DNA of 64,000 nt from Oscillospiraceae bacterium (GCA_030539275.1 JAUNSK010000001.1:16788-80787), one strand, 5' to 3'; shown: positions 43,682-55,204, numbered from the stretch's first letter. Numbers and translations: made by a program. Notes: generated by a model not told the origin, from the sequence alone.

Positions 43682-46219
43682 TTGAAAAAGCATAAGCTGA
43701 TAATGGCTTCTTTGCTGAGCATCTCGCTGTGTCTTAACTTTGCATCCGGTCTGGCTTCGGCGGATACAGGAACTGTTCTGTACGGCGATATAGACTTGAA
43801 CGGGGTAGTTGACATGACCGATCTTACCGCGTATTCACAGTATCTTATCGGTGATAAAGAGCTTGGCGAGGATATTCTTGAAAGACTGGACTTCAATGGA
43901 GATAATGACAGCAATCTTTCGGATATGATGATTTTAAAACAGTACGTTATGATGGACAGTGTTCCTCTGGTCGGAACAGAATTTAAGAAGACAGAGGTAT
44001 CACAGCCTGTGGAGCTGAAGTATTTTGCATGTGATGCTCAGATCTATAACGGAATTACTGAAACAGTAAATGCAGGATATACCGGAGAGTCTTATGTAAA
44101 CTTTAATAATGAGACAGGCAGCAGTATAACATTTAACGTAGATGTTCCCGAGGAATCAAATTATAAACTTACACTGAGATATGCAAACGGAGGAACAGCT
44201 GCAAGACCGCTTAACTTCTTTGTTGATGCATCAAGTCAGTATTACACTGTAAACTTTGATGTAACAGGTGCATGGACACAGTGGAGTGAAAACAGCGTTG
44301 TACTTCATCTGACAAAAGGACAGCATACTATAAAGACGGAATCGATTACATCAGACGGCGGACCAAATGCAGATTACCTGACTCTTGAAAAAACAAGTGA
44401 TACAGCTGCATCAGTTTCGGGCAGTTCGATCATTGACAAGGGCAACGGAACCCGTCAGGCAGAGTACCTTGACAGAGGCCTTGTCAGTGTAAAATCAGGT
44501 GACGGAATGCTCGTTAGCTGGCGTACACTGGGTACTGATATAGACGCAACAACATTTAAACTCTACAGGGACGGCACACTTGTTTATACAAGCAATCCAT
44601 CAGAACCTACAACATACTGGGATGCCCAGGGAAATGCAGGATCCGTTTATACCGTTGAAACAATAGCTGACGGTGAAACAAAGCAGACATCTGCAATGAC
44701 AGCTGCACTGGCAGACGGATATCTTGATATTCCTCTTAAAAAGCCGGCTGATATGACAATGCCGGACGGAACAACATGTACATACTCTGCAAGTGACTGC
44801 AGCACAGGTGATGCAGACGGAGACGGACAGTATGAGATCTATGTAAAATGGGATCCTTCAAATTCACAGGATAATTCAAAGAGCGGATATACAGGAAATG
44901 TTTATCTTGACTGTTATACTCTTGAGGGCAAGCAGCTGTTCAGGATAGATCTCGGCAAAAATATCAGAGCCGGTGCTCACTATACTCAGTACATGGTATA
45001 TGACTTCGACGGAAACGGAAAGTGCGAGCTCATATGCAAGACAGCTGACGGAACAGTTGACGGCAGAGGAACAGTAATCGGTGACGGCTCAAAGGATTAC
45101 AGATCGTCAGCCGGATATATTCTTTCAGGCAATGAATACCTGACTGTATTTGACGGACTTACAGGTGCCGCACTGAAAACTATAAACTATACGCCGGCAA
45201 GAGGAACCGTTTCATCATGGGGTGATAATTACGGAAACAGAGTAGACAGATTCCTTGCAGGCGTTGCATATCTTGACGGCAAAAAACCAAGTGTTGTAAT
45301 GTGCCGCGGATATTATACAAGAGCTGTTCTTGTCGCTTACGACTGGGACGGAAAGGATCTCAAACAGAGATGGATATTTGACTCAACAGACGGCGGATAT
45401 GACAAGAAGGGCAAGCCTAATTCAGACTACAGCGGCCAGGGAACACATTCTGTGAGTGTAGCTGACGTTGACAACGACGGATTTGATGAGATAATTTATG
45501 GATCATGCTGTATTGATCATGACGGAAAAGGACTCTACTCAACAGGCCTTGGACATGGTGATGCACTTCACGTAAGTGATTTTCTGCCTGAAAGACCTGG
45601 TCTTGAGGTATGGCAGTGTCATGAAGGTGCTCCGTACGGCTGCACACTCAGAGATGCTGCTACAGGTCAGATACTGTTCAGATACACTGCAGACAAGGAT
45701 ACAGGCAGATGTGCTGCAGGCAACATTCTTCCCGGCAACAACGGTGCAGAATTCTGGGGATCAAGAGGTGCAGGCATTTATGACGGCTCAGGAACTGTAA
45801 TAGGATCATCAGCTAACTGTCCTGTAAACTTCATGATCTTCTGGGATTCAGATCTTGAAAGAGAAATGCTTGACGGCGGTGTAGTAACAGACTATACCAG
45901 CAATGGTGCAAGCGTGATATTCAATCCATCCGGTGTTGCATCATGCAACGGAACAAAGAATACTCCTAACCTTACAGCAGATCTGTTTGGTGACTGGAGA
46001 GAAGAAATCATCATGCATACAACTGATTCCAGTGCTCTGAGGATCTTCTCAACACCATATTCAACAGATACCAGACTGTTTACACTTATGCACGATACCC
46101 AGTACAGATGTGCAGTAGCATGGCAGAATACAGCATATGATCAGCCTCCTCATCAGAGTTTCTTTATGGGTACAGGTTACAAGCTTCCTGCTGCAGATAT
46201 ATATGTAGCAGGCAAATAG
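43682..46219 (+). CDS. PL11 rhamnogalacturonan lyase with dockerin and CBM35
   Basis: 845-residue secreted lyase that cleaves the rhamnogalacturonan I backbone of pectin. Signal peptide (~1-28, ending ASA); dockerin at ~33-95 with DIDLNGVVDMTDLT and DFNGDNDSNLSDMMIL; CBM35-like domain (~105-235; GESYVNFNNETGSS); then the PL11 eight-bladed propeller (~255-845) with YLDRGLVSVKSGDGMLVSWR, DGDGQYEIYVKWDPSN and Asp-rich calcium loops (DFDGNGKCEL, DVDNDGFDEI). The start is a TTG at 43682, eight bases after GAGGAG; the in-frame GTG at 43673 overlaps that site. First gene of a two-gene operon with the esterase, 11 bases apart. Confidence 0.93.
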   Translation: MKKHKLIMASLLSISLCLNFASGLASADTGTVLYGDIDLNGVVDMTDLTAYSQYLIGDKELGEDILERLDFNGDNDSNLSDMMILKQYVMMDSVPLVGTEFKKTEVSQPVELKYFACDAQIYNGITETVNAGYTGESYVNFNNETGSSITFNVDVPEESNYKLTLRYANGGTAARPLNFFVDASSQYYTVNFDVTGAWTQWSENSVVLHLTKGQHTIKTESITSDGGPNADYLTLEKTSDTAASVSGSSIIDKGNGTRQAEYLDRGLVSVKSGDGMLVSWRTLGTDIDATTFKLYRDGTLVYTSNPSEPTTYWDAQGNAGSVYTVETIADGETKQTSAMTAALADGYLDIPLKKPADMTMPDGTTCTYSASDCSTGDADGDGQYEIYVKWDPSNSQDNSKSGYTGNVYLDCYTLEGKQLFRIDLGKNIRAGAHYTQYMVYDFDGNGKCELICKTADGTVDGRGTVIGDGSKDYRSSAGYILSGNEYLTVFDGLTGAALKTINYTPARGTVSSWGDNYGNRVDRFLAGVAYLDGKKPSVVMCRGYYTRAVLVAYDWDGKDLKQRWIFDSTDGGYDKKGKPNSDYSGQGTHSVSVADVDNDGFDEIIYGSCCIDHDGKGLYSTGLGHGDALHVSDFLPERPGLEVWQCHEGAPYGCTLRDAATGQILFRYTADKDTGRCAAGNILPGNNGAEFWGSRGAGIYDGSGTVIGSSANCPVNFMIFWDSDLEREMLDGGVVTDYTSNGASVIFNPSGVASCNGTKNTPNLTADLFGDWREEIIMHTTDSSALRIFSTPYSTDTRLFTLMHDTQYRCAVAWQNTAYDQPPHQSFFMGTGYKLPAADIYVAGK

Positions 46220-46230
46220 GAGGATAAGGT

Positions 46231-48738
46231 TTGAAAAACTTTTTTAAAAAAACAGCTGCAGCATTGTCTGCAGCTGCAATGATAGTAACCGCTGCAGGAC
46301 TGATGCCGCTTAAAGATGCTTCAGTCAGGGCACAGTCTTCATCGTATTATAAATTTGATTTCGGTAACGGAGGTACTCAGGGGGGATATACAGGTGTATC
46401 TGCATCTATGGGATATGATGCTTCAAGAGGTTACGGATTCAGCAATACTTCATGGGTTGCAGACAAGGCAGCATCCGGAAGCGGAGCACTAAGCGATGCA
46501 GTCCAGTTCAATAATCTTGACCGATCCAATACATTTAAAGCCGATGTACCAAACGGTCTGTACAAGATAACTGTATGGCTGGGCAACACGACAAGAGCAA
46601 GTGTTGTTGCAGAGGATGTACTGCAGCTTATCAATCTTACAGGAAACAATGCAGTTGACTCATTTACTATCCCTATAACAGACGGACAGCTCAATCTTAT
46701 GGTTACAGAAGGAAAAACAGGTACGGCATTTACACTGAGTGCCCTTGAAATTTCAAAGATCTCAGATGATGTAACAACTCCGCCTACGATCTGGCTGTGC
46801 GGTGACTCAACAGTCTGCAATTATTATCCGAAGGATACAGCAGTCAGGGTAGGCTGGGGACAGATGTTTGATCAGTATGTTCCTGACAGCTACATGGTGC
46901 GAAATCTTGCAGCCAGCGGACAGTGGGCAGCAGGATTTCTGAACGCCGGTCAGTTTGAACCTGTCAGGAAGTACGGAAAAAAGGGAGATTATTATTTTAT
47001 TTCAATAGGCATAAATGATACAAACTATTCAAATGAAACAGAGTACTATAACAGTGTTACCACAATGGTTAAGGAAGCAAAGGAAAGAGGTATCACAGTT
47101 ATACTTGTAAAACAGCAGGGCAGAAACGGTGATATTACAAGAGATCCTCTGCTGACAGGAAGATGGTTCGGCAGTCAGCTTGATAAAATAGGCAGTGAGC
47201 AGAACGTACAGGTAATTGATCTGTTTAATCTTGCACAGAACTATTTTCTGTCCATCGGTGCAGATAAAACAGCAGCTCTTTATGATGACGGACTGCACTT
47301 CAACAGAGAGGGCGCTAAAGTTCTTGCAAATCTGGTTGCAAAAGATGTAAAGTTCGGTGAACAGAGTGGTCAGCCTGAGGTTACGACAACACCGCAGACA
47401 ACTGAACCTCCTCAGACCAGTACAACACCTCCTGCACCGGATGAATATTACGGGGATGCGGACGGGAATCAGATCGTAAATATGACAGACCTTACGATGC
47501 TGTCTCAGTACCTGATAGGAGACAGAAGTTTAAGTGAGGACGTTCTCATAAGACTGGATCTCAACTCAGACGGCAAATGTCAGCTTGCTGATATGTCGAT
47601 ACTCAAACAGTACATCTGTATGGAAAAGGTTGAGCTGGTCGGAACAAAAATAATGACTTATCCTGATAAGTATTTCGGAACTGATGCAGTAAGCTATGAT
47701 GCATTTATTGAAAGTGACAATTCCGGATTTACGGGCAGTGCTTATCTGAACTTTTATAATGAAACAGGAAGCTCGGCTGAGTGGTCGGTAAATGTTGCAA
47801 AGGCAGGAAACTATCTGATAACTTTCAGATATGCTAACGGTTCAGCAGATTCAAGACCTCTTAATATATTTGTAAATGACAGTACGGAATATGCAGCAGT
47901 TGATTTTCCTTCTACCTCTGTCTGGACAACATGGAATGAGAGCAGCACAGTTATAAAACTTGAAGCCGGAACAAACAAAGTCAAGGCAGTAAGTGTTACC
48001 GCAAACGGCGGACCGAATGTAGACTATTTTACTCTTGAAAAGACAGATAAGGAACCTGTAACAGTTGTTGATCCTGTCGGACAGCATACTGTATATATTG
48101 CAGGTGATTCAACAGTTCAGTCGTACAATGCAAGTTATGCTCCGCAGCAGGGATGGGGATTTTATCTCGGAAAATATTTAAGCGACTCTGTAACAGTGTC
48201 AAACCAGGCAATAGCAGGACGCAGTTCAAAGAGCTTTTTTGACAACGGAAGACTTGATACAATTCTTTCATCGATAAAACAGGGAGATTATCTGCTCGTT
48301 CAGTTCGCCATCAATGATGCAGATTATTCAAAGGAAGAAAGATATGCTCCTGTCTGCAATGATGTCAATAATCCGGCTGCAGGTTCATATGAATACTATA
48401 TAGAAAAATACGTTGAAGGCTGTCTTGCAAAACAGGCAACTCCTGTACTTGTTACAACAGTTATCGGTCTTAAGGCATACAGCGGCGGAAAATTTGTTCC
48501 TTCATATACCAACTACTGCAATGCTATGAAACAGATCGCAGCAAAGTACAATATTCCTTGTATAGATCTTAATACTATGATGGTTGATAATTATAACTCC
48601 ATTGGCTATGATGCAGCGAAGCTCTACCATATGTACGGAGTCGTTGCGGGATCAACCGATATGACACATTTTTCAGAGGCAGGCGCTGAAAACGCTGCAA
48701 AGCTTGTAGCTCAGGGATTAAAAGGAATATTAAAATAA
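46231..48738 (+). CDS. Two-catalytic-domain CE12 rhamnogalacturonan acetylesterase with dockerin
   Basis: 835-residue secreted esterase. Signal peptide (~1-34); galactose-binding-like N-terminal domain (~38-180); first CE12 SGNH hydrolase (~188-375) with nucleophile Ser193 in CGDSTV, GIND and DGLHF; Thr/Pro linker (~380-405); dockerin (~408-470; DGNQIVNMTDLTML, DLNSDGKCQLADMSIL); CBM35-like domain (~475-610); second SGNH domain (~615-835) with Ser627 in AGDSTV, FAINDADY and DMTHF. Both catalytic sites look intact. It removes acetyl groups from galacturonate in rhamnogalacturonan, allowing the PL11 lyase to work. TTG start; AGGAGG overlaps the preceding stop codon. Confidence 0.93.
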   Translation: MKNFFKKTAAALSAAAMIVTAAGLMPLKDASVRAQSSSYYKFDFGNGGTQGGYTGVSASMGYDASRGYGFSNTSWVADKAASGSGALSDAVQFNNLDRSNTFKADVPNGLYKITVWLGNTTRASVVAEDVLQLINLTGNNAVDSFTIPITDGQLNLMVTEGKTGTAFTLSALEISKISDDVTTPPTIWLCGDSTVCNYYPKDTAVRVGWGQMFDQYVPDSYMVRNLAASGQWAAGFLNAGQFEPVRKYGKKGDYYFISIGINDTNYSNETEYYNSVTTMVKEAKERGITVILVKQQGRNGDITRDPLLTGRWFGSQLDKIGSEQNVQVIDLFNLAQNYFLSIGADKTAALYDDGLHFNREGAKVLANLVAKDVKFGEQSGQPEVTTTPQTTEPPQTSTTPPAPDEYYGDADGNQIVNMTDLTMLSQYLIGDRSLSEDVLIRLDLNSDGKCQLADMSILKQYICMEKVELVGTKIMTYPDKYFGTDAVSYDAFIESDNSGFTGSAYLNFYNETGSSAEWSVNVAKAGNYLITFRYANGSADSRPLNIFVNDSTEYAAVDFPSTSVWTTWNESSTVIKLEAGTNKVKAVSVTANGGPNVDYFTLEKTDKEPVTVVDPVGQHTVYIAGDSTVQSYNASYAPQQGWGFYLGKYLSDSVTVSNQAIAGRSSKSFFDNGRLDTILSSIKQGDYLLVQFAINDADYSKEERYAPVCNDVNNPAAGSYEYYIEKYVEGCLAKQATPVLVTTVIGLKAYSGGKFVPSYTNYCNAMKQIAAKYNIPCIDLNTMMVDNYNSIGYDAAKLYHMYGVVAGSTDMTHFSEAGAENAAKLVAQGLKGILK

Positions 48739-48836
48739 GATTTTTTTAAAGCCATTAATGTATCATTTTTTTAATAATGATAATAATATTATTGCATCTA
48801 AATGCTCAATTAAACAAACAGGAAGGTGTAATAAAT

Positions 48837-49007
48837 ATGAAAATAACGCCAATTGTAAATGGGGTAGCAGTCGGTGCCGCAGTCGGTACAGTATGCTACG
48901 TTGTAACAAAGGCTTCAAAAAGGCAGAGATCATCGATCAGAAGAAATGCATCTCATGCTGTCAAGTCGGTTGCAGCAGTAATAAACGGGATCTCATCGGT
49001 GATGTAA
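48837..49007 (+). CDS. Small membrane-associated protein of unknown function
   Basis: 56 residues: a Gly/Ala/Val-rich hydrophobic stretch (GVAVGAAVGTVCYVV, ~9-23) followed by a basic segment (KASKRQRSSIRR) and an amphipathic end. The ATG at 48837 has GGAAGGTG at good spacing. It resembles short DUF-type proteins with a single N-terminal membrane segment, but no family was recognised. It has its own terminator. Confidence 0.6.
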   Translation: MKITPIVNGVAVGAAVGTVCYVVTKASKRQRSSIRRNASHAVKSVAAVINGISSVM

Positions 49008-49026
49008 TTAATAAAATGTGATATTA

Positions 49027-49072
49027 AAGCCCTCTTTCCATAAATCATTTACGGAAAGAGGGCTTGTTTTAT
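49027..49072. terminator. Terminator between small protein gene and uvrA
   Basis: 13-bp stem (49027-49039 with 49053-49065) followed by a T-rich tail on the plus strand. Confidence 0.85.
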
Positions 49073-49125
49073 TTTTTTGTTGCTGTTGTGATATATGTAA
49101 TAGCTGTTTTTAAGGTAAAATGTTT

Positions 49126-49163
49126 CGGCTCTGCGGAGCCGACCGGGCTTTGCGGTCGCCCGG
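49126..49163. repeat. GC-rich palindromic repeat, copy A
   Basis: Two adjacent hairpins in an AT-rich spacer: CGGCTC-TGCG-GAGCCG (49126-49141) and CCGGGC-TTTGCGGTC-GCCCGG (49143-49163). Copy B at 59341 has the same two-hairpin layout with an almost identical second loop. Copies look like a dispersed palindromic element rather than a terminator, since no T-run follows. Confidence 0.65.
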
Positions 49164-49188
49164 ACTTCGCGCAGATATTTGATTATTG

Positions 49189-52011
49189 TTATTTCAGATA
49201 TTTTTTCAGATATTGTCCTGTATAGGAGTTTTCACATGCTGCAATTTCTTCAGGGGTTCCTGTTGCAACGATCGTGCCTCCTTTGTTTCCGCCGTCAGGT
49301 CCGATATCTATTATGTGGTCTGCTACTTTGATAAGTCCCATATTGTGCTCGATGATAAGAACTGTATTGCCTGTATCCACGAGTTTCTGAAGAACGTCTA
49401 TAAGCTTATGGACATCTGCGTTATGAAGACCGGTAGTAGGTTCATCCAGAATATAGATCGTCTTTCCCGTAGGACGTTTTGCAAGTTCTGTAGCAAGCTT
49501 GATTCTCTGTGCTTCACCGCCTGAAAGGGTTGTTGCAGGCTGGCCGACCTTAATATATCCGAGACCTACCTCCTGCAGCATTCTGAGCTTTCTTGAGATC
49601 TTGGGCAGATTTGAGAAAAATTCAACGGCTTCATCAACAGTCATTTCCAGAACATCATGGATCGACTTGTCCTTGAACTTGACCTCAAGAGTTTCACGGT
49701 TATATCGTTTGCCCTTGCAGACATCACAAGGAACATATACATCGGGCAGAAAGTGCATCTCGATCTTGATTATACCGTCACCCTCGCAGGCTTCACATCT
49801 GCCGCCTTTGACATTGAATGAAAATCTTCCGGAGGAATAGCCTTTGAGCTTTGCATAGTTTGTCTGGGCAAACAGTTCTCTTATATCAGTAAATACTCCG
49901 GTATATGTTGCGGGATTTGATCTTGGTGTTCGTCCGATAGGAGACTGATCAATATCAATGACCTTGTCAAGGAACTCTGTTCCTGTTATCTCATCGCAGT
50001 GACCCCAAAGTCCTTTGGCACGGTTGAGTTTGTTTGCGAGATACTTGTAGATTATCTCATTTACAAGAGATGATTTACCTGAACCCGAAACGCCTGTTAC
50101 ACATACAAGCTTGCCAAGCGGGATCTCAACGTCTATATGTTTGAGATTGTTCTCACATGCACCCTTTACACATAAGAAGTTTCCGCTGCCTTCTCGTCTG
50201 TGCTCAGGTACAGGTATAGATTTCTTTCCGCTCAGATAGAGTCCGGTCTGTGATTTGTCACAGTTTAATATATCATCAATAGTGCCGGCACAGACAACCT
50301 CACCGCCGTGAACTCCGGCGCCTGGTCCGATATCAACTATATAATCTGCAGCGTACATAGTATCATCATCGTGTTCCACAACTATAAGCGTATTGCCGAG
50401 GTCACGGAGATTTTTAAGAGCGTCTATAAGCTTGTCGTTGTCCTTCTGGTGAAGACCGATACTCGGCTCATCAAGAATATACAGAACACCTGTCAGATAT
50501 GAACCTATCTGTGTTGCGAGTCTGATTCGCTGGCTTTCACCGCCTGAAAGAGTTCCCGCAGGGCGTGAAAGAGTGAGATAGTCAAGTCCTACATTTTCAA
50601 GGAAGCCGAGACGTTCCCTTATCTCCTTGATGATCCTTTCACCTATCATCTTTTCTTTTTCAGTGAGCTTAAGACCATCAAAAAATGCAATAATATCTGT
50701 TATTGATCTGTCTGAAAGTTCGATGATATTAAGACCGCCAACAGTTACCGAAAGACTTTCCTGTTTCAGACGCATACCACCGCATGACGGACATGGTTCT
50801 TCTGACATATATGACTGCAGCTCATCTTTTGAATAGCTGCTTGTTGTTTCGGTATATCTTCTTTCAAGATTAGGAATGATCCCTTCAAATGATGTTTTAT
50901 ATGTTCCGGTTGAGTGTGCAGTGGTACGTCTGAGTGTCAGCTGTTTATCACCGGTACCATACAGAAAAATGCCGGTCTGCTCTTTAGTAAGTTTACTTAC
51001 AGGAACGTCAAGTGAAATATTATACTCTTCAGAGATAGCGTTAAAATACATATTAGCAATAGAGTTCGTGTCAGATGTGTTCCACCCCGGTGCATTTATC
51101 GCACCGCTGCTGATGCTTTTGGTTTTATCCGGAATTATCAGGTCAGGATTTATCTTCTGAAATATTCCCAGTCCTGTACATTTGTCACAGGCACCGAACG
51201 GGTTGTTGAATGAAAACATTCTCGGAGTCAGCTCTTCTATAGAAATGTTATGTTCGGGACATGCGTAGTTGAGTGAGAAGTGCATTTCCTTTGAACCTAT
51301 GACATCAACTGTAATAAGTCCGCCTGAAAGTGAACTGACTGTTTCAAGACTGTCTGTCATTCTTGATTCAATATCCTTTTTTATAACCAGTCTGTCAACG
51401 ACTATTTCAATAGTATGTTTTTTATTCTTTTCAAGAGTTATCTCTTCGGAAAGATCATACATTATACCGTCCGCCCTGACTCTTACATAACCTGAACGTC
51501 TTGCTGATTCAAGCTCCTTGACATGAGCGCCCTTTCTTCCCCTTATAATAGGTGCGAGCAGCTGGATCTTTGTACCCTCCGGCAGATTCATGATCTTGTC
51601 AACGATCTGGTCTATAGTCTGCTGCTTTATTTCCCTGTGACAAACAGGACAGTGCGGGATACCGATCCTTGCATAAAGAAGACGCAGATAATCATGAATT
51701 TCAGTTACAGTGCCGACGGTAGATCGCGGGTTTTTAGAAGTGGTTTTCTGGTCGATAGCTATAGCAGGGGAGAGACCCTCTATACTGTCAACATCAGGCT
51801 TGTTCATCTGTCCTAAGAACATTCTGGCATAGGATGAGAGACTTTCAACATATCTTCTCTGCCCGTCGGCATAGATAGTGTCAAAAGCAAGTGATGATTT
51901 TCCTGAGCCTGAGAGGCCTGTCATGACAATAAGCTTGTTTCTTGGCAGTTCAATATCAATATTTTTAAGATTATGTTCTCTGGCACCTTTAATAATTATT
52001 TTATCAGTCAT
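49189..52011 (-). CDS. uvrA: Excinuclease ABC subunit A
   Basis: 940-residue damage-recognition ATPase of nucleotide excision repair. Two ABC modules: Walker [13 protein letters not shown] (~32-43) and [11 protein letters not shown] (~630-640), signatures [14 protein letters not shown] (~487-500) and [14 protein letters not shown] (~826-839). Zinc fingers: CPVCHRE and the C-terminal CEACEGDG...CDVCKGKRY. Length is normal for the family. The start codon overlaps the uvrB stop (ATGA), so UvrA is made from the uvrBA transcript. Confidence 0.97.
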   Translation of the reverse strand: MTDKIIIKGAREHNLKNIDIELPRNKLIVMTGLSGSGKSSLAFDTIYADGQRRYVESLSSYARMFLGQMNKPDVDSIEGLSPAIAIDQKTTSKNPRSTVGTVTEIHDYLRLLYARIGIPHCPVCHREIKQQTIDQIVDKIMNLPEGTKIQLLAPIIRGRKGAHVKELESARRSGYVRVRADGIMYDLSEEITLEKNKKHTIEIVVDRLVIKKDIESRMTDSLETVSSLSGGLITVDVIGSKEMHFSLNYACPEHNISIEELTPRMFSFNNPFGACDKCTGLGIFQKINPDLIIPDKTKSISSGAINAPGWNTSDTNSIANMYFNAISEEYNISLDVPVSKLTKEQTGIFLYGTGDKQLTLRRTTAHSTGTYKTSFEGIIPNLERRYTETTSSYSKDELQSYMSEEPCPSCGGMRLKQESLSVTVGGLNIIELSDRSITDIIAFFDGLKLTEKEKMIGERIIKEIRERLGFLENVGLDYLTLSRPAGTLSGGESQRIRLATQIGSYLTGVLYILDEPSIGLHQKDNDKLIDALKNLRDLGNTLIVVEHDDDTMYAADYIVDIGPGAGVHGGEVVCAGTIDDILNCDKSQTGLYLSGKKSIPVPEHRREGSGNFLCVKGACENNLKHIDVEIPLGKLVCVTGVSGSGKSSLVNEIIYKYLANKLNRAKGLWGHCDEITGTEFLDKVIDIDQSPIGRTPRSNPATYTGVFTDIRELFAQTNYAKLKGYSSGRFSFNVKGGRCEACEGDGIIKIEMHFLPDVYVPCDVCKGKRYNRETLEVKFKDKSIHDVLEMTVDEAVEFFSNLPKISRKLRMLQEVGLGYIKVGQPATTLSGGEAQRIKLATELAKRPTGKTIYILDEPTTGLHNADVHKLIDVLQKLVDTGNTVLIIEHNMGLIKVADHIIDIGPDGGNKGGTIVATGTPEEIAACENSYTGQYLKKYLK

Positions 52012-53975
52012 TTAGATTGCATCTCCTCAAGTTCTTTTATCTTATCACGCAGAAATGCTGCATGTTCAAATTCAAGCATCTGTGCTGCAGTTTTCATCTC
52101 ACGTCTGAGAGTATCGATCTCTCTGTCGATCTCAGGCTTCGAAAGTTTTCTGCGTCTTGTGTCCTTGCCGTTTTCCTTTGAGCTTATCTCTATAACAGCC
52201 CTGACATCCTTTTTGATAGTTCTAGGGACGATGCCGTGCTGCTCATTGTATTCCATCTGAATTGTTCTTCTTCTCTCAGTTTCAGTTATCGCACGTTCCA
52301 TGGATCTTGTAACAGAGTCTGCGTACATGATAACCTTGCCTTCTGCGTTTCTGGCGGCACGTCCTATCGTCTGGATGAGTGATGTTTCACTTCGCAGGAA
52401 ACCTTCCTTATCGGCATCAAGAATAGCAACGAGTGATACCTCAGGAATATCAAGACCTTCTCTTAACAGGTTGATTCCAACGAGTACATCAAACTCACCC
52501 ATACGAAGATCTCTGATGATCTTCATTCTCTCTATAGTATCAATATCATGATGCAGATAACGGACTTTTATACCTGTATTTTCAAGATATGCTGTAAGAT
52601 CCTCTGCCATTTTCTTTGTAAGAGTTGTTACAAGTACTCTTTCGGACTTATCTATTCGGATATTGATCTCGGAAATAAGGTCTTCGATCTGACCTGAGAC
52701 CGGCTTTACGATGATCTCAGGATCAACAAGTCCTGTCGGTCTGATTACCTGTTCAACTGTCTGTTCACTGGTGTCCTTTTCTATTTCACCCGGGGTGGCA
52801 CTGACAAAGATGGCCTGATTTATCTTTTTGCTGAATTCATCGTAGTTGAGCGGTCTGTTGTCAAAAGCGCTGGGGAGTCTGAATCCGTACTCAACAAGTG
52901 TGTTTTTTCTGGCATGATCTCCGGCAAACATGCCTCTTACCTGCGGCAGAGTTACATGGCTTTCGTCAACGATCAGAAGGAAGTCATCAGGGAAGAAATC
53001 AAACAGTGTAAACGGAGTGCTTCCCGGGGGTCTTCTTGACATAATTCTTGAATAGTTTTCAATGCCGCTGCAGAAGCCTACTTCTCTTAGCATCTCCATG
53101 TCGTAGTGTGTTCTCTGTGCCAGACGCTGAGCCTCCAGAAGCTTATTGTTTTCTGTAAAGTATTCGAGTCTTTCGGCTAGCTCCTCGTCGATTTCCTTCA
53201 AAGCATCCTCAAGCTTTGCCTTCGAGACAATGTAATGAGATGCCGGGAAAAATGCTGCATGTGACAGATTTGCAGTAATGTTTCCGGTCAGGGCATTTAT
53301 TTCACTTATTCTGTCTATTTCATCTCCAAAGAATTCAACACGTACGGCTGTATCTGTTGAATTTGAAGGAAAAATTTCTACAACGTCTCCTCTGACTCTG
53401 AAACGGTTTCTCTGAAAATCTATATCATTTCTTTCATATTGTATTGTTACAAGCTCATTGAGGAGAGTGTCACGTGATTTCTCCATACCTTTTCGAACTG
53501 AAACGACCATCGAGCGGTATTCATCAGGATCACCCAGTGAATATATGCACGAAACACTTGATACTATAATAACGTCACGTCTTTCAGAAAGAGCGGTTGT
53601 AGCTGAATGTCTCATTTTATCTATTTCCATATTGACCGATGAATCCTTCTCTATATAGGTATCGGTTCCCGGAATATATGCCTCAGGCTGATAGTAATCG
53701 TAGTATGATACAAAATATTCAACAGCATTTTCAGGGAAAAACTCCTTGAACTCAGAGCAGAGCTGTGCTGCAAGTATTTTGTTGTGAGCCAGTACAAGCG
53801 TCGGCTTGTTTACATTTTTAATGACATTTGCCATAGTAAATGTTTTACCGGAGCCTGTAACACCAAGCAGTGTCTGTGCCCTCATTCCTTTGTTTAGTCC
53901 CTGCGTCAGCTCATCTATCGCTTTCGGCTGATCACCGGATGGCTCGTATTCGCTCACAAGTTTAAATCCGTCCAT
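52008..53975 (-). CDS. uvrB: Excinuclease ABC subunit B
   Basis: 655-residue helicase-like repair protein that loads onto damaged DNA with UvrA and recruits UvrC. Walker [13 protein letters not shown] (~39-50), the beta-hairpin region [20 protein letters not shown] (~92-111), DEAD-like IVDESH, helicase motif VI IGRAARN, and a C-terminal UVR motif ([19 protein letters not shown]). The frame opens at 54032, but the ATG at 53975 has AAGGAGG seven bases upstream and gives the usual N-terminus. Confidence 0.96.
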   Translation of the reverse strand: MDGFKLVSEYEPSGDQPKAIDELTQGLNKGMRAQTLLGVTGSGKTFTMANVIKNVNKPTLVLAHNKILAAQLCSEFKEFFPENAVEYFVSYYDYYQPEAYIPGTDTYIEKDSSVNMEIDKMRHSATTALSERRDVIIVSSVSCIYSLGDPDEYRSMVVSVRKGMEKSRDTLLNELVTIQYERNDIDFQRNRFRVRGDVVEIFPSNSTDTAVRVEFFGDEIDRISEINALTGNITANLSHAAFFPASHYIVSKAKLEDALKEIDEELAERLEYFTENNKLLEAQRLAQRTHYDMEMLREVGFCSGIENYSRIMSRRPPGSTPFTLFDFFPDDFLLIVDESHVTLPQVRGMFAGDHARKNTLVEYGFRLPSAFDNRPLNYDEFSKKINQAIFVSATPGEIEKDTSEQTVEQVIRPTGLVDPEIIVKPVSGQIEDLISEINIRIDKSERVLVTTLTKKMAEDLTAYLENTGIKVRYLHHDIDTIERMKIIRDLRMGEFDVLVGINLLREGLDIPEVSLVAILDADKEGFLRSETSLIQTIGRAARNAEGKVIMYADSVTRSMERAITETERRRTIQMEYNEQHGIVPRTIKKDVRAVIEISSKENGKDTRRRKLSKPEIDREIDTLRREMKTAAQMLEFEHAAFLRDKIKELEEMQSK

Positions 53976-54169
53976 TTTGTACCTCCTTATATAATGCATG
54001 AAATTTTTGCAGTTGTTATTATTATAATACAAAATTTAAGAAAATAAAAGGGGGAGAATAAATAAGAAAACACAGCTCGTATATTAATAAACGATTACAA
54101 CGTATTAAATCCATCCCTGTTATACATAATAGTATTATAATCTAAAAACAACAGAAATGGATGTATAGT

Positions 54170-55204
54170 ATGAAAAAGATAGCTTTTTATGATGCAAAGC
54201 CGTATGACAGGGAATCGTTTGATGCAGTAAATGACCATTATGATATAATGTATATAGAATCAAAGCTTACGTCCCAGACAGCAGTAATATCAAAGGGCTG
54301 TGATGCGGTATGTGCTTTTGTAAATGATGACCTTGACAGTGAGGCTATAGATATAATGTATAACAACGGGGTAAAGGTCATTGCAATGAGATGTGCAGGC
54401 TACAGCAATGTTGACTTTAAGGCCGCCTACAAAAAGATCAATGTAGTGCGTGTTCCTGCGTATTCACCTCATGCAGTAGCCGAACATGCAGCGGCGCTTC
54501 TTACCGGACTCAACCGAAAGATCTACAAGGCGTATAACAGGACAAGGGACTTTAACTTCAGTATAAACGGACTTACAGGATTTGATCTTTACGGGAAGAC
54601 AGCCGGAATTATAGGTACAGGAAAGATAGGACAGGCTTTTATAGAGGTATGCAGAGGCTTTGGTATGAAGGTACTGGCGTATGATCCTTATCCTGTAAAG
54701 GATGCCGACTTTGAATATACAGACCTTGATACACTGTTTTCACAGAGTGATGTCATTTCACTTCACTGTCCGCTGACTGATGAAAACAACAGGCTTATAG
54801 ATAAGAAGGCATTTTCCAGAATGAAAAAGGGAGTTCTTCTTATAAATACTTCAAGAGGTGCACTTATTAACAGCACAGATCTTCTCGAAGCGCTCAAGGA
54901 TGGCACTGTCGGAGGCGCAGGACTTGATGTTTACGAGGAGGAGGGTGACTTTTTCTTCAAGGACTGTTCGGATAAAATAATGCAGGACGATAATCTTTCA
55001 CTTCTTCTTTCAAAACCTAATGTACTTCTGACCTCACATCAGGCATTTCTAACAGAAGAGGCACTCGACGGAATAGCAAGGACAACACTTTCTAATCTTG
55101 ATGCTTTCTTTGCAGGAGGAGACCTTCCAAATGAGGTCTGCTATCAGTGTGAAACAGGAAAAATAGAAGAATGCAGGAACAACAGAAAGGGAAGATGTTT
55201 TTAA
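54170..55204 (+). CDS. D-lactate dehydrogenase (2-hydroxyacid dehydrogenase family)
   Basis: 344-residue NAD-dependent D-2-hydroxyacid dehydrogenase; the closest motif match is fermentative D-lactate dehydrogenase. NAD site GIIGTGKIGQAFIEVC (~147-162); catalytic Arg in NTSRGALI (~230-237), Glu in VYEEEGD (~258-264) and His in LTSHQAFLT (~290-298). The N-terminal substrate domain has RCAGYSNVD. It reduces pyruvate to D-lactate to regenerate NAD. The ATG at 54170 is chosen for the usual MKKIAFYD N-terminus. Single-gene unit. Confidence 0.92.
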   Translation: MKKIAFYDAKPYDRESFDAVNDHYDIMYIESKLTSQTAVISKGCDAVCAFVNDDLDSEAIDIMYNNGVKVIAMRCAGYSNVDFKAAYKKINVVRVPAYSPHAVAEHAAALLTGLNRKIYKAYNRTRDFNFSINGLTGFDLYGKTAGIIGTGKIGQAFIEVCRGFGMKVLAYDPYPVKDADFEYTDLDTLFSQSDVISLHCPLTDENNRLIDKKAFSRMKKGVLLINTSRGALINSTDLLEALKDGTVGGAGLDVYEEEGDFFFKDCSDKIMQDDNLSLLLSKPNVLLTSHQAFLTEEALDGIARTTLSNLDAFFAGGDLPNEVCYQCETGKIEECRNNRKGRCF

